From assembly GCA_020160805.1 (NCBI GenBank), contig JAIUPO010000011.1, positions 54,865 to 118,864 of the forward strand: a stretch of DNA of 64,000 bases. The letters run 5' to 3'. Both the position numbers and the translations under genes were made by a program. This DNA is from Actinomycetota bacterium. GTDB taxonomy: Bacteria > Actinomycetota > Actinomycetes > Actinomycetales > Dermatophilaceae. Positions within the stretch are counted from its first letter, which is position 1; each line of letters starts with the position of its first letter. Below, piece after piece: positions 18,442 to 27,807 of the stretch. Below the pieces are notes generated by a model that saw only the letters and a list, made by a program, of their open reading frames with translations, ran no database searches and had not been told where the DNA came from.

Positions 18442-19812
18442 TCAGAGCCAGCGGCGCGGATCCTGGGGGGCTCCATTGACGCGGGCCTCAAAATGCAGGT
18501 GGCAGCCGGTCGAGAGGCCGGTGGTGCCGACATAGCCGACGAGTTGACCGCGAGAGATCGCGCCATAGCCGGCGACGATGCGCTCCATGTGGTTGTAGGT
18601 CGTGGCGAGGGCCTCACCCCCGACCAGACCGTGCGAAATGATGACCTGGTTGCCATAGCCGCCGCCCCAGCCGGCCGAGACGACAGTGCCGGGTGCCGCG
18701 GCATAGATCGGGGTGCCGCAGGGGGCGGCATAATCACGACCGGCGTGCAAACGCAGGTAGTTCAAGATCGGGTGCATCCGCCACCCGAACTCCGAGGAAA
18801 CCCAGCCGGTGCGCACGGGGGCGGACAAGAAGCCGCCGTCATTGACCGGCGGCGGATTCGACGTCGGGTTGGAGCCGGTGGTGCCGCCATTGTTGTTGCC
18901 ATTGTTGTTCGACGCGGCCTCTTCGGCCGCGGCCTGCTCGGCGGCCTTGCGCCTGCGCTCCTCCTCCGCTTTGCGCTTCTCTTCGGCCGCGATCGCCGCC
19001 AGCTTGGCGGTGATGCGATCGGACTCGGCCGTCAAGTCGGCATACCGCTTCTTCTCGGCCGCTTTCTCGGTGGCCAAGGTGGCCGTCGCGGCGCTCTGCT
19101 GTGCGATCAGGCTCTCCAGGGTCGCCTTCGCGACAGCAGCGGCGTTGGCAGCCGAGGTGGCGTCCGCCAGCGCGGCTTCGGTCGCGGCCTGAGCGGCGGC
19201 AACCTTGGCCTTGGTCGCGGCGAGATAATCCTGGTCGGCCAGCAGCGAGGCATTGGAGGTGGAGAGTTCCTCCAGGGTGCTGTTCTGCAGGTCCGAGAGG
19301 ACATCGGTCATCGACATCCGGTCGGCGAGCGCCTGCGGGTCACTGGTCTCCAAGGCGATCGCCAGAGTGCCGCTACCCTGCTCGGTGTAGAGCTGCGCGG
19401 CGAATCCGGCAACGGCCGAGCGGGTGTCCGCCAGGGCCTTCTGGGTCGCCTGGAGGTCAGCAGCGGCCTGCGCCTGATCCGCCTTGGCCTTCGCGAGGTC
19501 GACCTTGGCCTGCTCATTGCGCGCATCTGCCGCAGCCTGCGCCTGTTGCGCCGCCGCAAGCGCATTCTGCGCACCGGGCAGCCGGCTCTGGCTGTCCTGG
19601 AGTGCGGCATTGGCCTTCGCCAAGGCGGCGGAGGTGTGGTCCATGTCTTCTTGCAGCGCGGTGATCTGCGATTGGACCTTGCGCTTGTCGTCGTTGAGGT
19701 CCGCCCGGGCCGTGCTGCCGGCCACGACGGACAACGCGAGCGTGCCGCTCACCAGCGAGGCGGCTACGACCACGGTTCGGGCAGTGCGCCTCGTTCGTCC
19801 CACGTGCATCAT
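18442..19812 (-). CDS. M23 peptidase with coiled-coil (EnvC-like FtsEX partner)
   Basis: A 456-residue exported protein. The signal peptide ends near GSTARA; residues ~38-300 are a long Ala/Lys/Glu-rich coiled coil; an Asn/Pro linker follows; residues ~330-455 are an M23 (LytM) domain with zinc-site motifs HAGRDYAAP and HLHFEARVNG. Its place directly downstream of ftsX matches EnvC/RipC-type amidase activators or endopeptidases that FtsEX controls during cell separation. ATG at 19812 chosen; a TTG at 19821 is possible. Confidence 0.88.
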   Translation of the reverse strand: MMHVGRTRRTARTVVVAASLVSGTLALSVVAGSTARADLNDDKRKVQSQITALQEDMDHTSAALAKANAALQDSQSRLPGAQNALAAAQQAQAAADARNEQAKVDLAKAKADQAQAAADLQATQKALADTRSAVAGFAAQLYTEQGSGTLAIALETSDPQALADRMSMTDVLSDLQNSTLEELSTSNASLLADQDYLAATKAKVAAAQAATEAALADATSAANAAAVAKATLESLIAQQSAATATLATEKAAEKKRYADLTAESDRITAKLAAIAAEEKRKAEEERRRKAAEQAAAEEAASNNNGNNNGGTTGSNPTSNPPPVNDGGFLSAPVRTGWVSSEFGWRMHPILNYLRLHAGRDYAAPCGTPIYAAAPGTVVSAGWGGGYGNQVIISHGLVGGEALATTYNHMERIVAGYGAISRGQLVGYVGTTGLSTGCHLHFEARVNGAPQDPRRWL

Positions 19813-19887
19813 CGGTCCCAAGGGTAGCGAGCGTGACCCGGCACGTCAGCACCTACGCGGCTCCGGCGTGTCGTGACCAAGGCTGCC

Positions 19888-20793
19888 TCAGACGCGCAGA
19901 TAACGCCAGAGCGTGATCGTGGAGGTGACGATCGCGAGAGCCACCGCCATTCCACCGAGGATCGGTGCGATATGCCAGACGTCGGCCGCACCGATGGTCG
20001 CCTGATTGAGGACGACATTGCGCGAGTTATCGCCGACCAGCGCCCGCACAGCGGCGACGAGCAGGCCGAGCGCCAAACCCGCCCCCACGATCGCCGCGAT
20101 GATGGTCTCCGCAATGAAGGGCAGCCGAATCGCCATATTGGACGCGCCGACCAGCCGCATAATCCCGATTTCTCGTCGACGAGAAAAAGCGGCTTGCCGG
20201 ATCGTCGTCGCCATCAGAAGCACCGCGCAGGCGACCATCACGATGGCCAGGGCCACGGCATACCTCGTGAACTTGTTGAGGATCGAGAAGAGTTTGTCCA
20301 GCACCTTTTTCTGGTCCTGAACCGTGGCGACCCCGGGGGCACCCTCGAAGGTGCTGGCCACGACGTCATATTTCGACGGATCGCTCAACGCGACGCGGAA
20401 ACTTTGAGGAATGTCGCCGACCGAGATATTGCCCACGAGCGGGGTGTCCTTGAACTGCTCGACGAAGCGGTCGTAGGCCTCCTGCTCACTCTCGTAGAAG
20501 ACCTCCTTGACCAGCGGTCGCAGCTGGTCAAGTTGGCTGCGGATGTTTTCCTTTTGGTCCTCGGTCACCGCTCCGGTGCAATTGGGTTGGCGAGAGTCCT
20601 TGGTGCACATAAAGATCGAGACCTGGACGCGGTCATACCAATAGCCCTTCATGACATCGGCCTGCCGCTGGGCGAGCAACCCGAGTCCGAGCAGGAAGAG
20701 CGAGATCATCGTCACGAGGACGACCGAGATCGCCATCGACATATTGCGGCGTAGCCCGACCCAGACGTCGCCGAGGAGGAATCGCAGGCGCAT
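19888..20793 (-). CDS. ftsX: cell division ABC permease FtsX
   Basis: A 301-residue membrane protein. An N-terminal amphipathic stretch and one membrane helix (SMAISVVLVTMISLFLLGL) are followed by a large extracellular loop with two cysteines (IFMCTK ... PNCTGAV), then three membrane helices with the RRREIGIMRLVGASN loop characteristic of FtsX. The start overlaps the ftsE stop (ATGA). With FtsE it regulates septal wall hydrolases, presumably the M23 protein downstream. Confidence 0.95.
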   Translation of the reverse strand: MRLRFLLGDVWVGLRRNMSMAISVVLVTMISLFLLGLGLLAQRQADVMKGYWYDRVQVSIFMCTKDSRQPNCTGAVTEDQKENIRSQLDQLRPLVKEVFYESEQEAYDRFVEQFKDTPLVGNISVGDIPQSFRVALSDPSKYDVVASTFEGAPGVATVQDQKKVLDKLFSILNKFTRYAVALAIVMVACAVLLMATTIRQAAFSRRREIGIMRLVGASNMAIRLPFIAETIIAAIVGAGLALGLLVAAVRALVGDNSRNVVLNQATIGAADVWHIAPILGGMAVALAIVTSTITLWRYLRV

Positions 20794-21584
20794 CAGTCGT
20801 CCCCTCGCACGACATCCTCGGTCCAGTCCGGATTCGGATCGGCCCACAGGTCGCCTTCGTCCGGTTCCGGCGCGGGGGCCGGCTCGTCAAAGCTAGGAGC
20901 GGGGATATAGCTGCCCTGCGCCTCGTCGCGCACCAGGACACCGTGATCGAGTTCGATGACCCGCCGCTGCATCTCATCGACGATGACATTGTCGTGGGTC
21001 GCCATGACCACCGTGGTGCCGTACTGGTTGTTGATATCCGCCAGCAGCCGCACGATGTCGAGGCTGGTCGTGGGGTCGAGGTTTCCGGTGGGCTCGTCGG
21101 CCAGCAGGATCGGCGGCTTGTTGACCACAGCCCGGGCGATTGCCACGCGCTGCTGCTCACCACCGGAGAGTTCGTGGGGCATCCGCTTGCCCTTGCCCTC
21201 CAAACCGACCAACTCCAAGGTTTCCGGCACGAGCATCCGGATGGCTCGGTTCGGCTTGCCCAGCACCTGCAGCGCGAAGGCCACATTCTGGGTCACATTC
21301 TTGTTCGGCAGCAGCCGGAAGTCCTGAAAGACGGTGCCGATCTGGCGGCGCAACCGCGGCACCTTGCGCGGGGGCAGCATCGCCAAATCGTGGCCCGCGA
21401 CGAGCACCGAGCCGCTGGTCGTCGGCTCCTCGCGGATCACCAGGCGCAAGAGTGTCGATTTGCCGGAACCCGACGGGCCGACGACGAAGGCGAACTGCCC
21501 GCGCTCGATCTCCAGGGAGAGGTCGTCGAGGGCCGGGCGCTGCGAGCGGGCATACGTCTTGGTGACGTTCTCGAATCGGATCAT
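20793..21584 (-). CDS. ftsE: cell division ATP-binding protein FtsE
   Basis: A 263-residue ABC ATPase with Walker [11 protein letters not shown]-loop VFQDFRLL, signature LSGGEQQR, Walker [13 protein letters not shown] and switch MATHD. The C-terminal ~40 residues are an acidic extension rich in Asp/Glu/Pro, common in actinobacterial FtsE. The ATG at 21584 gives the family-normal MIRFENVTK start. Normally prfB lies directly upstream; here a 2-kb cell-wall protein gene on the other strand separates them. Confidence 0.95.
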   Translation of the reverse strand: MIRFENVTKTYARSQRPALDDLSLEIERGQFAFVVGPSGSGKSTLLRLVIREEPTTSGSVLVAGHDLAMLPPRKVPRLRRQIGTVFQDFRLLPNKNVTQNVAFALQVLGKPNRAIRMLVPETLELVGLEGKGKRMPHELSGGEQQRVAIARAVVNKPPILLADEPTGNLDPTTSLDIVRLLADINNQYGTTVVMATHDNVIVDEMQRRVIELDHGVLVRDEAQGSYIPAPSFDEPAPAPEPDEGDLWADPNPDWTEDVVRGDD

Positions 21585-21785
21585 GCGCGGAGTCAAAGAC
21601 CTTTGGTTGTGAACAAGGATCGGCGCGGCGGCGGCCCATCGGAAGTTTCAGTCTAGGTGCCGACCCTGAGGCCACCGGCCACCTCCTCGATGGTGTGTCG
21701 GGGCACTGGCGTGCCGTTCACCCTCGTGCATTAGGTTGGCCAGGCCCCGCCCCCACGGGTATGCCGCACGCCAGGAGTTTCCACC

Positions 21786-23810
21786 ATGTCCCGCTCTCCC
21801 CGCGCCCGCCGCCTCGTCGCCGCGGCGCTCGCCCTGCCCGCCTCCACCGCGGCATACGCAATGCCCAGCGCCTCGGCGACCGACCAGCCAGCAGGGGCAA
21901 GCCTGCAGCAGCTCGCCAGCCAGGCCCACCGGGCCGCCCCGATGCCCGTCACGGCCGATGCCATCAGCGTCAGCACCGCCAGCGGCAGCACGACCTATGC
22001 CTTCAATGACGCCACCGGCACGCTAGGCGCGCAGCTGAGCAAGATCACCGGGGACACCCCGCGCGTGTGGTCCCCCGCCGGCGATATCGCCCTGGACGGC
22101 GGCGCCGCCGCCTGGTCGACTCGCACCGCCGATGGGGCTCTCGTCGCGACCTACCCCCGCCCGACCGGCGCGCTGGCGCCGTCTTGGCTGCCGTCCGGCG
22201 ATGGCTTCGTCCAGCAGTCGCCCACCGCGGCCCCCTATAGCTCGGCGGTCTCCATGACGCCGGGCAGCCGGTGGATCCAACCGCTCGCGGCCGCCGGTGC
22301 GACATATGGCGCCTTCGCCGTGAGCCCCTATGGCTCGGAGGCCGTCGTCCGCGGCGTCAGCGGGAGCATCTCGAACCTCTTCCTCGTCCCGGTGCGCAGC
22401 CCCATGAAGCTCTCCGGTCAGCCGGCGCCCTTCCCGACCCGCGACTATTTCGTCTCCAGCTATCGGCCCGGCGATCCGGATATCGCGCAGGAAGCCGGCA
22501 AGGGCGTCCAGGACAGCAGCGCCCGCACCTTCATCACCTTCCTCGGCGTCGAGCCCGGCACGACGAAGGCCTCGCTCTTCGTCGACTACCAGGACGGCCG
22601 TCACCTCAACCAGCCCCTGCAGCCGACCGCCGTGGTGCAGGCGGGTATGCCGTGCACCACCGTCGCCCCGGCCTTCAGCCCCGACCGGCGGCGCATCGCC
22701 TATCTCGTCGGCGTCGCCGCCGGCACCAATCCGTGCAGCCAGACGGCCGTGCGGGTGGTGAGCCTCGGGACAAACGGCTTCTACGACCCCACGACGGTCT
22801 CCACGCTGGTTGTCTCCCCAGCGGGCGAGCCCTACACCCGCATTTCCTGGCGAGCGAAAACCGCTGCGGCGCAGAGCATTCGGATCGGCGGCGACACCCG
22901 CTATGACGTCGGCGTCAATGTCTCGCGCAGCGTGTATGCCGCGGCCAGCGCCGGCGGCGCCGTCATCGCCGGCGGCGAGGCGTATGCCGATGCCCTCACC
23001 GGCAGCCCGCTCTCGGCCGCACTCAAGGGACCGTTGATGCTGACGCGCCGCGATCGCGTCGACGCAGCCGTGGTCTCGGAGTTGAGTCGGGTGCTGAAGC
23101 CGGGGACGACGGTCTACGTCCTGGGCGGACCCGCGACCGTGGACGAGGCGGTCTTGGCCACCCTGCGCAGCACCGGCCACCCTGTTGTCCGACTCGGCGG
23201 CGCGAACCGTTTCGCCGTTGCCACGACCGTGGCTGACACCCTCAGTGCCGTGCGCGGGGCCCAGCCGGCCAGCATCTTCGTCGCCAACGGGCGCGTATTC
23301 CCTGACGCGCTGGTGGCCAGCCCGGCGGCGACCGCGAACCGCGGCGTGATCCTGCTCAGCGACGCGGACACGATGCCAGCCGAGACCGCGGCATACCTCA
23401 GCGCGCATGCGGGGACGACCCTCTTCGGCATCGGTGGCGGCGGGAGCCGCAGCCTGGCCGGGTATGCCGGTGTTGAGGTCATCTCCGGCGCCGACCGCTA
23501 TGAGGTGGCCGCCAAGGTCGCCGACCGCTTCTTCACCGCCGAGTGGATCGCGACAATCGTCTCCGGCCTGAACTGGCCGGACGCCACGACCGGCGGCGCG
23601 CTGATCAGCCAATGGCAGCAGCCTATCCTGCTGGCGAAGGGCGCGACCCTGCCGTCCCTGACCGCGGCCCGCCTCGACCGCTCGCGGGCGGCGACCGAGC
23701 TGGTGGTCGCCTTCGGCGGACCCGCTTCGGTGGATCCGGCGGCGCTCGATGAGGCCGTGCGGCGGGCCGGGAGCCAGACGGTCTACAACGGACCCGACGC
23801 GCCGAAGTAA
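21786..23810 (+). CDS. exported cell-wall-binding repeat 2 (CWB2) protein
   Basis: A 674-residue secreted protein. The signal peptide is cut near ASATD (residue ~32). Residues ~50-370 have a beta-propeller-like look (AFSPDRRRIAYLVG). Three CWB2 repeats fill residues ~375-670, starting at IRIGGDTRYDVGV, VRLGGANRFAVAT and VISGADRYEVAA; in Firmicutes such triplets bind cell-wall polymers. AGGAG lies 15 nt upstream of the ATG and TAGGTT at 21732 could be the -10. It interrupts the usual prfB-ftsE order. Confidence 0.88.
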   Translation: MSRSPRARRLVAAALALPASTAAYAMPSASATDQPAGASLQQLASQAHRAAPMPVTADAISVSTASGSTTYAFNDATGTLGAQLSKITGDTPRVWSPAGDIALDGGAAAWSTRTADGALVATYPRPTGALAPSWLPSGDGFVQQSPTAAPYSSAVSMTPGSRWIQPLAAAGATYGAFAVSPYGSEAVVRGVSGSISNLFLVPVRSPMKLSGQPAPFPTRDYFVSSYRPGDPDIAQEAGKGVQDSSARTFITFLGVEPGTTKASLFVDYQDGRHLNQPLQPTAVVQAGMPCTTVAPAFSPDRRRIAYLVGVAAGTNPCSQTAVRVVSLGTNGFYDPTTVSTLVVSPAGEPYTRISWRAKTAAAQSIRIGGDTRYDVGVNVSRSVYAAASAGGAVIAGGEAYADALTGSPLSAALKGPLMLTRRDRVDAAVVSELSRVLKPGTTVYVLGGPATVDEAVLATLRSTGHPVVRLGGANRFAVATTVADTLSAVRGAQPASIFVANGRVFPDALVASPAATANRGVILLSDADTMPAETAAYLSAHAGTTLFGIGGGGSRSLAGYAGVEVISGADRYEVAAKVADRFFTAEWIATIVSGLNWPDATTGGALISQWQQPILLAKGATLPSLTAARLDRSRAATELVVAFGGPASVDPAALDEAVRRAGSQTVYNGPDAPK

Positions 23811-23837
23811 CGCATCGACACCCGATCCGCGCGACAG

Positions 23838-23893
23838 CACGCAATCGGCGCATTGACACCCTGGGCAGCGGGTGTCAATGCGCCGATTGCGTG
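23838..23893. terminator. 24-bp perfect inverted repeat (bidirectional terminator)
   Basis: Arms 23838-23861 and 23870-23893 are perfectly complementary over 24 bp with an 8-nt loop (TGGGCAGC). It lies between the convergent CWB2 and prfB genes. There is no T run, but the stem is exceptionally long for a terminator. Confidence 0.7.
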
Positions 23894-23906
23894 TATATGT
23901 GCGGTG

Positions 23907-25022
23907 TTACTCGCCCAGGGCGGGCTCGCCCGAGCGCCGCCAGCGGATGCCGGCCTCGATGAATCCGTCGATGTCACCGTCGAAGACCGACTGGGGGTTG
24001 CCGACTTCGTAGCCGGTGCGCAGGTCCTTGACCATCTGATAGGGCTGCAGGACATAGGAGCGCATCTGGTCACCCCAACTGGCCTTGATGTCGCCGGCCA
24101 GTTCCTTCTTGGTCGCCGCCTCCTCGGCCTTGCGCAGCAACAGCAGGCGGGACTGCAAGACCCGCAGCGCGGCGGCGCGGTTTTGGATCTGCGACTTCTC
24201 GTCCTGCATCGACACAACGATCCCGGTCGGGATATGGGTCATCCGCACGGCGGAGTCGGTGGTGTTGACGCTCTGGCCGCCCGGGCCCGAGGAACGGAAG
24301 ACATCGACCTTGATCTCGTTCTCGGGGATCTCGATGTGATCGGTGCTCTCGATCAGCGGGATGACCTCGACGGCGGCGAAGGAGGTCTGGCGTCGGCCCT
24401 GGTTGTCGAAGGGGCTGATCCGCACCAGCCGGTGGGTGCCGCCCTCGACGGAGAGATTGCCGTAGGCGTAGGGCGCGGACACCTCGAAGGTGGCCGACTT
24501 TAGGCCGGCCTCCTCCGCATACGACGTGTCCATGACCTTGGTCGGGTGGCCGTGGCGCTCCGCCCAGCGCAGGTACATTCGCAGCAGCATCTCCGCGAAG
24601 TCCGCGGCATCGACGCCACCCGCGCCGGAACGAATCGTCACGACGGCAGCCCGCTCGTCATACTCCCCCGACAGCAGCGTCCGAACCTCCAACTCACCGA
24701 CCGAGCCGCGGATCGCCGCGAGGTCCCGCTCGGCTTCGGCGAGGGTCGCCTCGTCGTTCTCCTCCTGGCCGAGTTCGACGAGCACCTCGAGCTCATCAAT
24801 GCGCCCGTCAAGTTCGACAATCCGATCGCGCTCGGCGATCGCGCGCGAGAGCGCCGAAGTTACCTGCTGCGCGCTGTCCGGGTCGTCCCACAGGTCTGGC
24901 GCGCCCGCCTTGGCTTCGAGGTCGCTGATCTTGGCCGCGAGGGCATCGAGATCCGTCACCTCGCGCACCGACGTCATGGTCGTGCGAAGGTCCCTGATCT
25001 CGGTGGAGAAGTCCGTAGCCAC
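23907..25022 (-). CDS. prfB: peptide chain release factor 2
   Basis: A 371-residue class I release factor reading UGA/UAA. The SPF tripeptide that reads the stop codon is in [12 protein letters not shown] and the catalytic GGQ in [17 protein letters not shown]. The N-terminal coiled-coil domain is present. The GTG start at 25022 fits the family length, and there is no sign of the internal programmed frameshift seen in many other bacteria. Confidence 0.95.
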   Translation of the reverse strand: MATDFSTEIRDLRTTMTSVREVTDLDALAAKISDLEAKAGAPDLWDDPDSAQQVTSALSRAIAERDRIVELDGRIDELEVLVELGQEENDEATLAEAERDLAAIRGSVGELEVRTLLSGEYDERAAVVTIRSGAGGVDAADFAEMLLRMYLRWAERHGHPTKVMDTSYAEEAGLKSATFEVSAPYAYGNLSVEGGTHRLVRISPFDNQGRRQTSFAAVEVIPLIESTDHIEIPENEIKVDVFRSSGPGGQSVNTTDSAVRMTHIPTGIVVSMQDEKSQIQNRAAALRVLQSRLLLLRKAEEAATKKELAGDIKASWGDQMRSYVLQPYQMVKDLRTGYEVGNPQSVFDGDIDGFIEAGIRWRRSGEPALGE

Positions 25023-25070
25023 AAGGAGCAAGCCTACGGCAGAGGGGCCGGACCCCCCGTGCCCGCCGAT

Positions 25071-25076
25071 TAGGCT
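25071..25076 (+). promoter_or_regulatory. -10 box (TAGGCT) for a leaderless ferritin mRNA
   Basis: TAGGCT sits 7 nt before the ATG at 25084, without a ribosome binding site in between. Confidence 0.45.
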
Positions 25077-25083
25077 TGGGCGT

Positions 25084-25626
25084 ATGACGACTGCAGCCGC
25101 GACGACCTTCGAAGAACTCCTCACCGAGCAAGTCCGCAACGAGTTCACCGCGAGCCAGCAGTACATCGCTCTCGCCGTGTGGTTCGACAACCATGATCTG
25201 CCGCGCCTGGCGGCGCACTTTTACGCCCAGAGCGTTGAGGAGCGCAATCACGCGATGATGTTCATCCAGTACCTCCTGGACCGTGACCTGCAGGTCAGCA
25301 TCCCCGGTGTCGGCGAGGTGCTCAATGACTTCTCCTCCCCGCGCGAGCCCATCGAACTCGCGCTGGTGCAGGAGAAGCAGGTCACCAGCCAGGTCGAGGC
25401 GATTTTCCGCGCCGCGCGCGAGGCCGGCGATGTGCTCGGGGAGCAGTTCATGCTGTGGTTCCTCAAGGAGCAGGTCGAGGAGGTCTCCTCGATGAACACG
25501 CTGCTGACGATCGCCACTCGCGCGGGCGATGACTGGTTCCAGATCGAGGACCACCTGGCTCGCGAGGCCGTGGGGGACGGCGGCGCAGACCCGAGCGCCC
25601 CGCCGGCTGCGGGCGGCGCCCTCTGA
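25084..25626 (+). CDS. ferritin
   Basis: A 180-residue iron-storage protein with the four-helix ferritin fold. Ferroxidase residues can be placed: Glu in [15 protein letters not shown], Glu and His in [11 protein letters not shown], Glu in LVQEKQV and the Gln/Glu pair in LKEQVEEV. No haem ligand of bacterioferritin type is apparent. The last ~15 residues are a flexible Gly/Ala/Pro tail. Divergent from prfB (61 bp) and convergent with the next gene. Confidence 0.92.
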   Translation: MTTAAATTFEELLTEQVRNEFTASQQYIALAVWFDNHDLPRLAAHFYAQSVEERNHAMMFIQYLLDRDLQVSIPGVGEVLNDFSSPREPIELALVQEKQVTSQVEAIFRAAREAGDVLGEQFMLWFLKEQVEEVSSMNTLLTIATRAGDDWFQIEDHLAREAVGDGGADPSAPPAAGGAL

Positions 25627-25633
25627 GGTCCGC

Positions 25634-26254
25634 CTAGCCGATCAACTCGGGCAGGTAGGCAAGCGCCGCGTCGAGAACATCCGTCGGTGTCTTGCCGAAG
25701 GAGTGCGTGCCGGCCGCCTCGGCCACCCAGGCGGGGTCAGCGAGTTCGGCCCGCACTTCCGCTGGCGTCCCGAACGGATCCCTCGCCCCTTGGATGACCC
25801 GCACGGGTATGCCGTGCTCCCCCGGTGCCCGCAGCTCCGCCGCCCGCGAAGCCTCGGGCTTTCCCGGCGGATGCAGGGGGAAGGACAGGGCGAGCACCCC
25901 GCTCGCGCCCACGGTGTATGCCGTGCGGCACGCCACCCGGGCGCCCGCGCTGCGTCCGCCCACGACGACCGGCCCCGGCAACGCCAGTTCGGCGAGCATC
26001 GGCACCCAGGCGGCATCGAGCGTGGGTGGCCGTCCCGCGACCTTGCGCCCGGCTACCTTCCACGGCTGCTCGATGAGGATCACGCGATAGCCGTGTGCCG
26101 GAAGTCTTTTGGCGAGCAGCATCAGGTCGCTGGCGCCGATGCCGCCCCCGGCCCCGTGGCTGAGGACGACGCTGGCTCGCTCCGGCGCCGAGCCGGTGTA
26201 GAAATGCGCCCGACCCGGCCCCTGCGGGGTGGGCAGCTCAACCCGCTCGGCCAT
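25634..26254 (-). CDS. alpha/beta-hydrolase family protein
   Basis: A 206-residue single-domain hydrolase of the TEX30/KANSL3-like alpha/beta group. The oxyanion region is SHGAGGGIGASDL, the nucleophile elbow GGRSAGARVA, a late Asp lies in QGARDPFG and the His in AAGTHSFGK. No signal peptide. Substrate unknown. The ATG at 26254 is 6 bp from the xylulokinase stop, so it may be the last gene of the polyol operon, with an unproven link. Confidence 0.75.
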   Translation of the reverse strand: MAERVELPTPQGPGRAHFYTGSAPERASVVLSHGAGGGIGASDLMLLAKRLPAHGYRVILIEQPWKVAGRKVAGRPPTLDAAWVPMLAELALPGPVVVGGRSAGARVACRTAYTVGASGVLALSFPLHPPGKPEASRAAELRAPGEHGIPVRVIQGARDPFGTPAEVRAELADPAWVAEAAGTHSFGKTPTDVLDAALAYLPELIG

Positions 26255-26259
26255 CGGAC

Positions 26260-27675
26260 TCAACCGATCCCGTGCGTCCTGCGCAACACCTCGCGATAGC
26301 GCGCAGCGATCTCGGCAGACCGGTCCGCATCGCCGGCCTCGGTTCGGCAGGTGATCTCGACCGGCCAGTCGGGCAGGTCGGCGCCTGGCCCGGCCAGAGC
26401 CCAGGCCGCTTGCCGGGCCGCGCCCAGCCCGACATACTCCCCGGGCGCGGGGATCTCGACCGGAGCCCCCATCAGCAGCGGCGCGATCTGCCGGACGGCG
26501 CGGGATGCGGCGGCACCGCCGATGATCAGCACGCGCCCGATGTGCACGCCATGAGCGCGCAGGGCATCAACACCCGCCGCGACATTGAGCAGCATGCCCT
26601 CGACGATGGCTCGGGCCAGATTCTCCGGCGTGGCATTCGCCCGGGTCATCCCGTGCAAGGAGCCAGTCGCTGCGGGCAAGTTCGGAGTGCGCTCGCCGTC
26701 GAGATAGGGCAACAGGGTCAGTCCGCCGGCTCCTGGCTCAGCCGCCAGCGCCAACCGGTCGAGCCCGTCGAAGTCCACCCCGAGCATCGCGGCGCCGGCA
26801 TTGAGCACGCGCGCGGCATTCAAGGTGCACATCAAGGGCAGATAGCCGCCTGCCGCATCGGCGAAGGAGGCGATGGCTCCCGACTCGTCCGCGATGGGGT
26901 CGGCGGCGCGGACGAAGACGGTCCCGCTCGTCCCCAGCGAGCACACCACGTCGCCGGGTTGCAGTCCCAGGCCCAGGGCGGCTCCCATATTGTCGCCCGT
27001 CCCCGGCGCCACAAGCATGCCCGAATCGGTCTGCCCGGCAATGGCATTCGGCTCCAGGACGGTTGGCACGCCGAAGCTGCGCCCGGCCGCGAGGGCCATG
27101 ACGTCCTCGCGATAGCTATTGGTGTGGGCCGACCAGTATCCGGTGCCGGAAGCGTCGCCACGATCGGTGGTCCAGGCCTCGAAGCCCCCGCGGGCCTGGA
27201 GTATCCGGCCGGTTAGCCAGTCATGCGGCAGCACACACGTATGCAGTCGATCCAGGTTCTCGGGCTCGTTGCGGGCCAGCCAACGCACCTTCGAAACGGT
27301 GATGGCCGCGACAGGGACCACGCCGATCTGCTCGGCCCACGCCCCCGCTCCCCCAAACTCCTCAACCAAGTCGGCCGCGCTCGACGCGGACCGCGTGTCA
27401 TTCCAGAGCAGGGCCGGCCGGATGATCTGGTCCGCGCTGTCCAGGGTGACCATGCCGTGCTGCTGGCCGCCGACCGCAAGTGCCGCGACACCGTCCAAGA
27501 TGTCTCCGGCGCACGCCTGCTCCCAGGCCGTCCACCACGCGCTGGGATCAACCTCCGTGCCGTCCGGATGCGGCGCTCGGGCGGTGCGGACGACCTCGCC
27601 CGTCGCCGCATCGCAGACGACGATCTTGCAGGACTGGGTCGAGCTGTCGACCCCGGCGACCAGGGTGCGGGACAT
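26260..27675 (-). CDS. xylB: xylulokinase (FGGY family)
   Basis: A 471-residue sugar kinase phosphorylating D-xylulose. FGGY landmarks: VAGVDSSTQSCK, VGGQQHGMV, LLWNDTRS, LGTSGTVF and the C-terminal IIGGAAASRAVRQI. The ATG at 27675 has GGAGG 6-7 nt upstream, favouring it over an ATG at 27708. It follows a mannitol/arabitol-type dehydrogenase and polyol transporter, so it would take xylulose made from arabitol (inference) into the pentose-phosphate pathway. Confidence 0.9.
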   Translation of the reverse strand: MSRTLVAGVDSSTQSCKIVVCDAATGEVVRTARAPHPDGTEVDPSAWWTAWEQACAGDILDGVAALAVGGQQHGMVTLDSADQIIRPALLWNDTRSASSAADLVEEFGGAGAWAEQIGVVPVAAITVSKVRWLARNEPENLDRLHTCVLPHDWLTGRILQARGGFEAWTTDRGDASGTGYWSAHTNSYREDVMALAAGRSFGVPTVLEPNAIAGQTDSGMLVAPGTGDNMGAALGLGLQPGDVVCSLGTSGTVFVRAADPIADESGAIASFADAAGGYLPLMCTLNAARVLNAGAAMLGVDFDGLDRLALAAEPGAGGLTLLPYLDGERTPNLPAATGSLHGMTRANATPENLARAIVEGMLLNVAAGVDALRAHGVHIGRVLIIGGAAASRAVRQIAPLLMGAPVEIPAPGEYVGLGAARQAAWALAGPGADLPDWPVEITCRTEAGDADRSAEIAARYREVLRRTHGIG

Positions 27676-27764
27676 ATACGCCTCCGTTGGCTTCAGTCTT
27701 TCGGCCATCCTAAGGACACGCCGGAACCGGAGCCCCTCACACGAGGGACCCCGGTCCGTGGGCC

Positions 27765-27795
27765 GCCACCGCCGGCTGGCGGGAAGAGCGGTGGC
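27765..27795 (-). terminator. hairpin after the polyol dehydrogenase
   Basis: Perfect 8-bp stem (GCCACCGC / GCGGTGGC) 13 bp past the stop of the dehydrogenase. It may end transcription or only reduce read-through into xylB. Confidence 0.5.
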
Positions 27796-27807
27796 GTCGT
27801 GCGTCGC

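Noticed and set aside
22023..23840. Minus-strand open frame of 605 codons
   Set aside because: Antisense shadow of the CWB2 gene; Arg/Gly-rich and without domain patterns.
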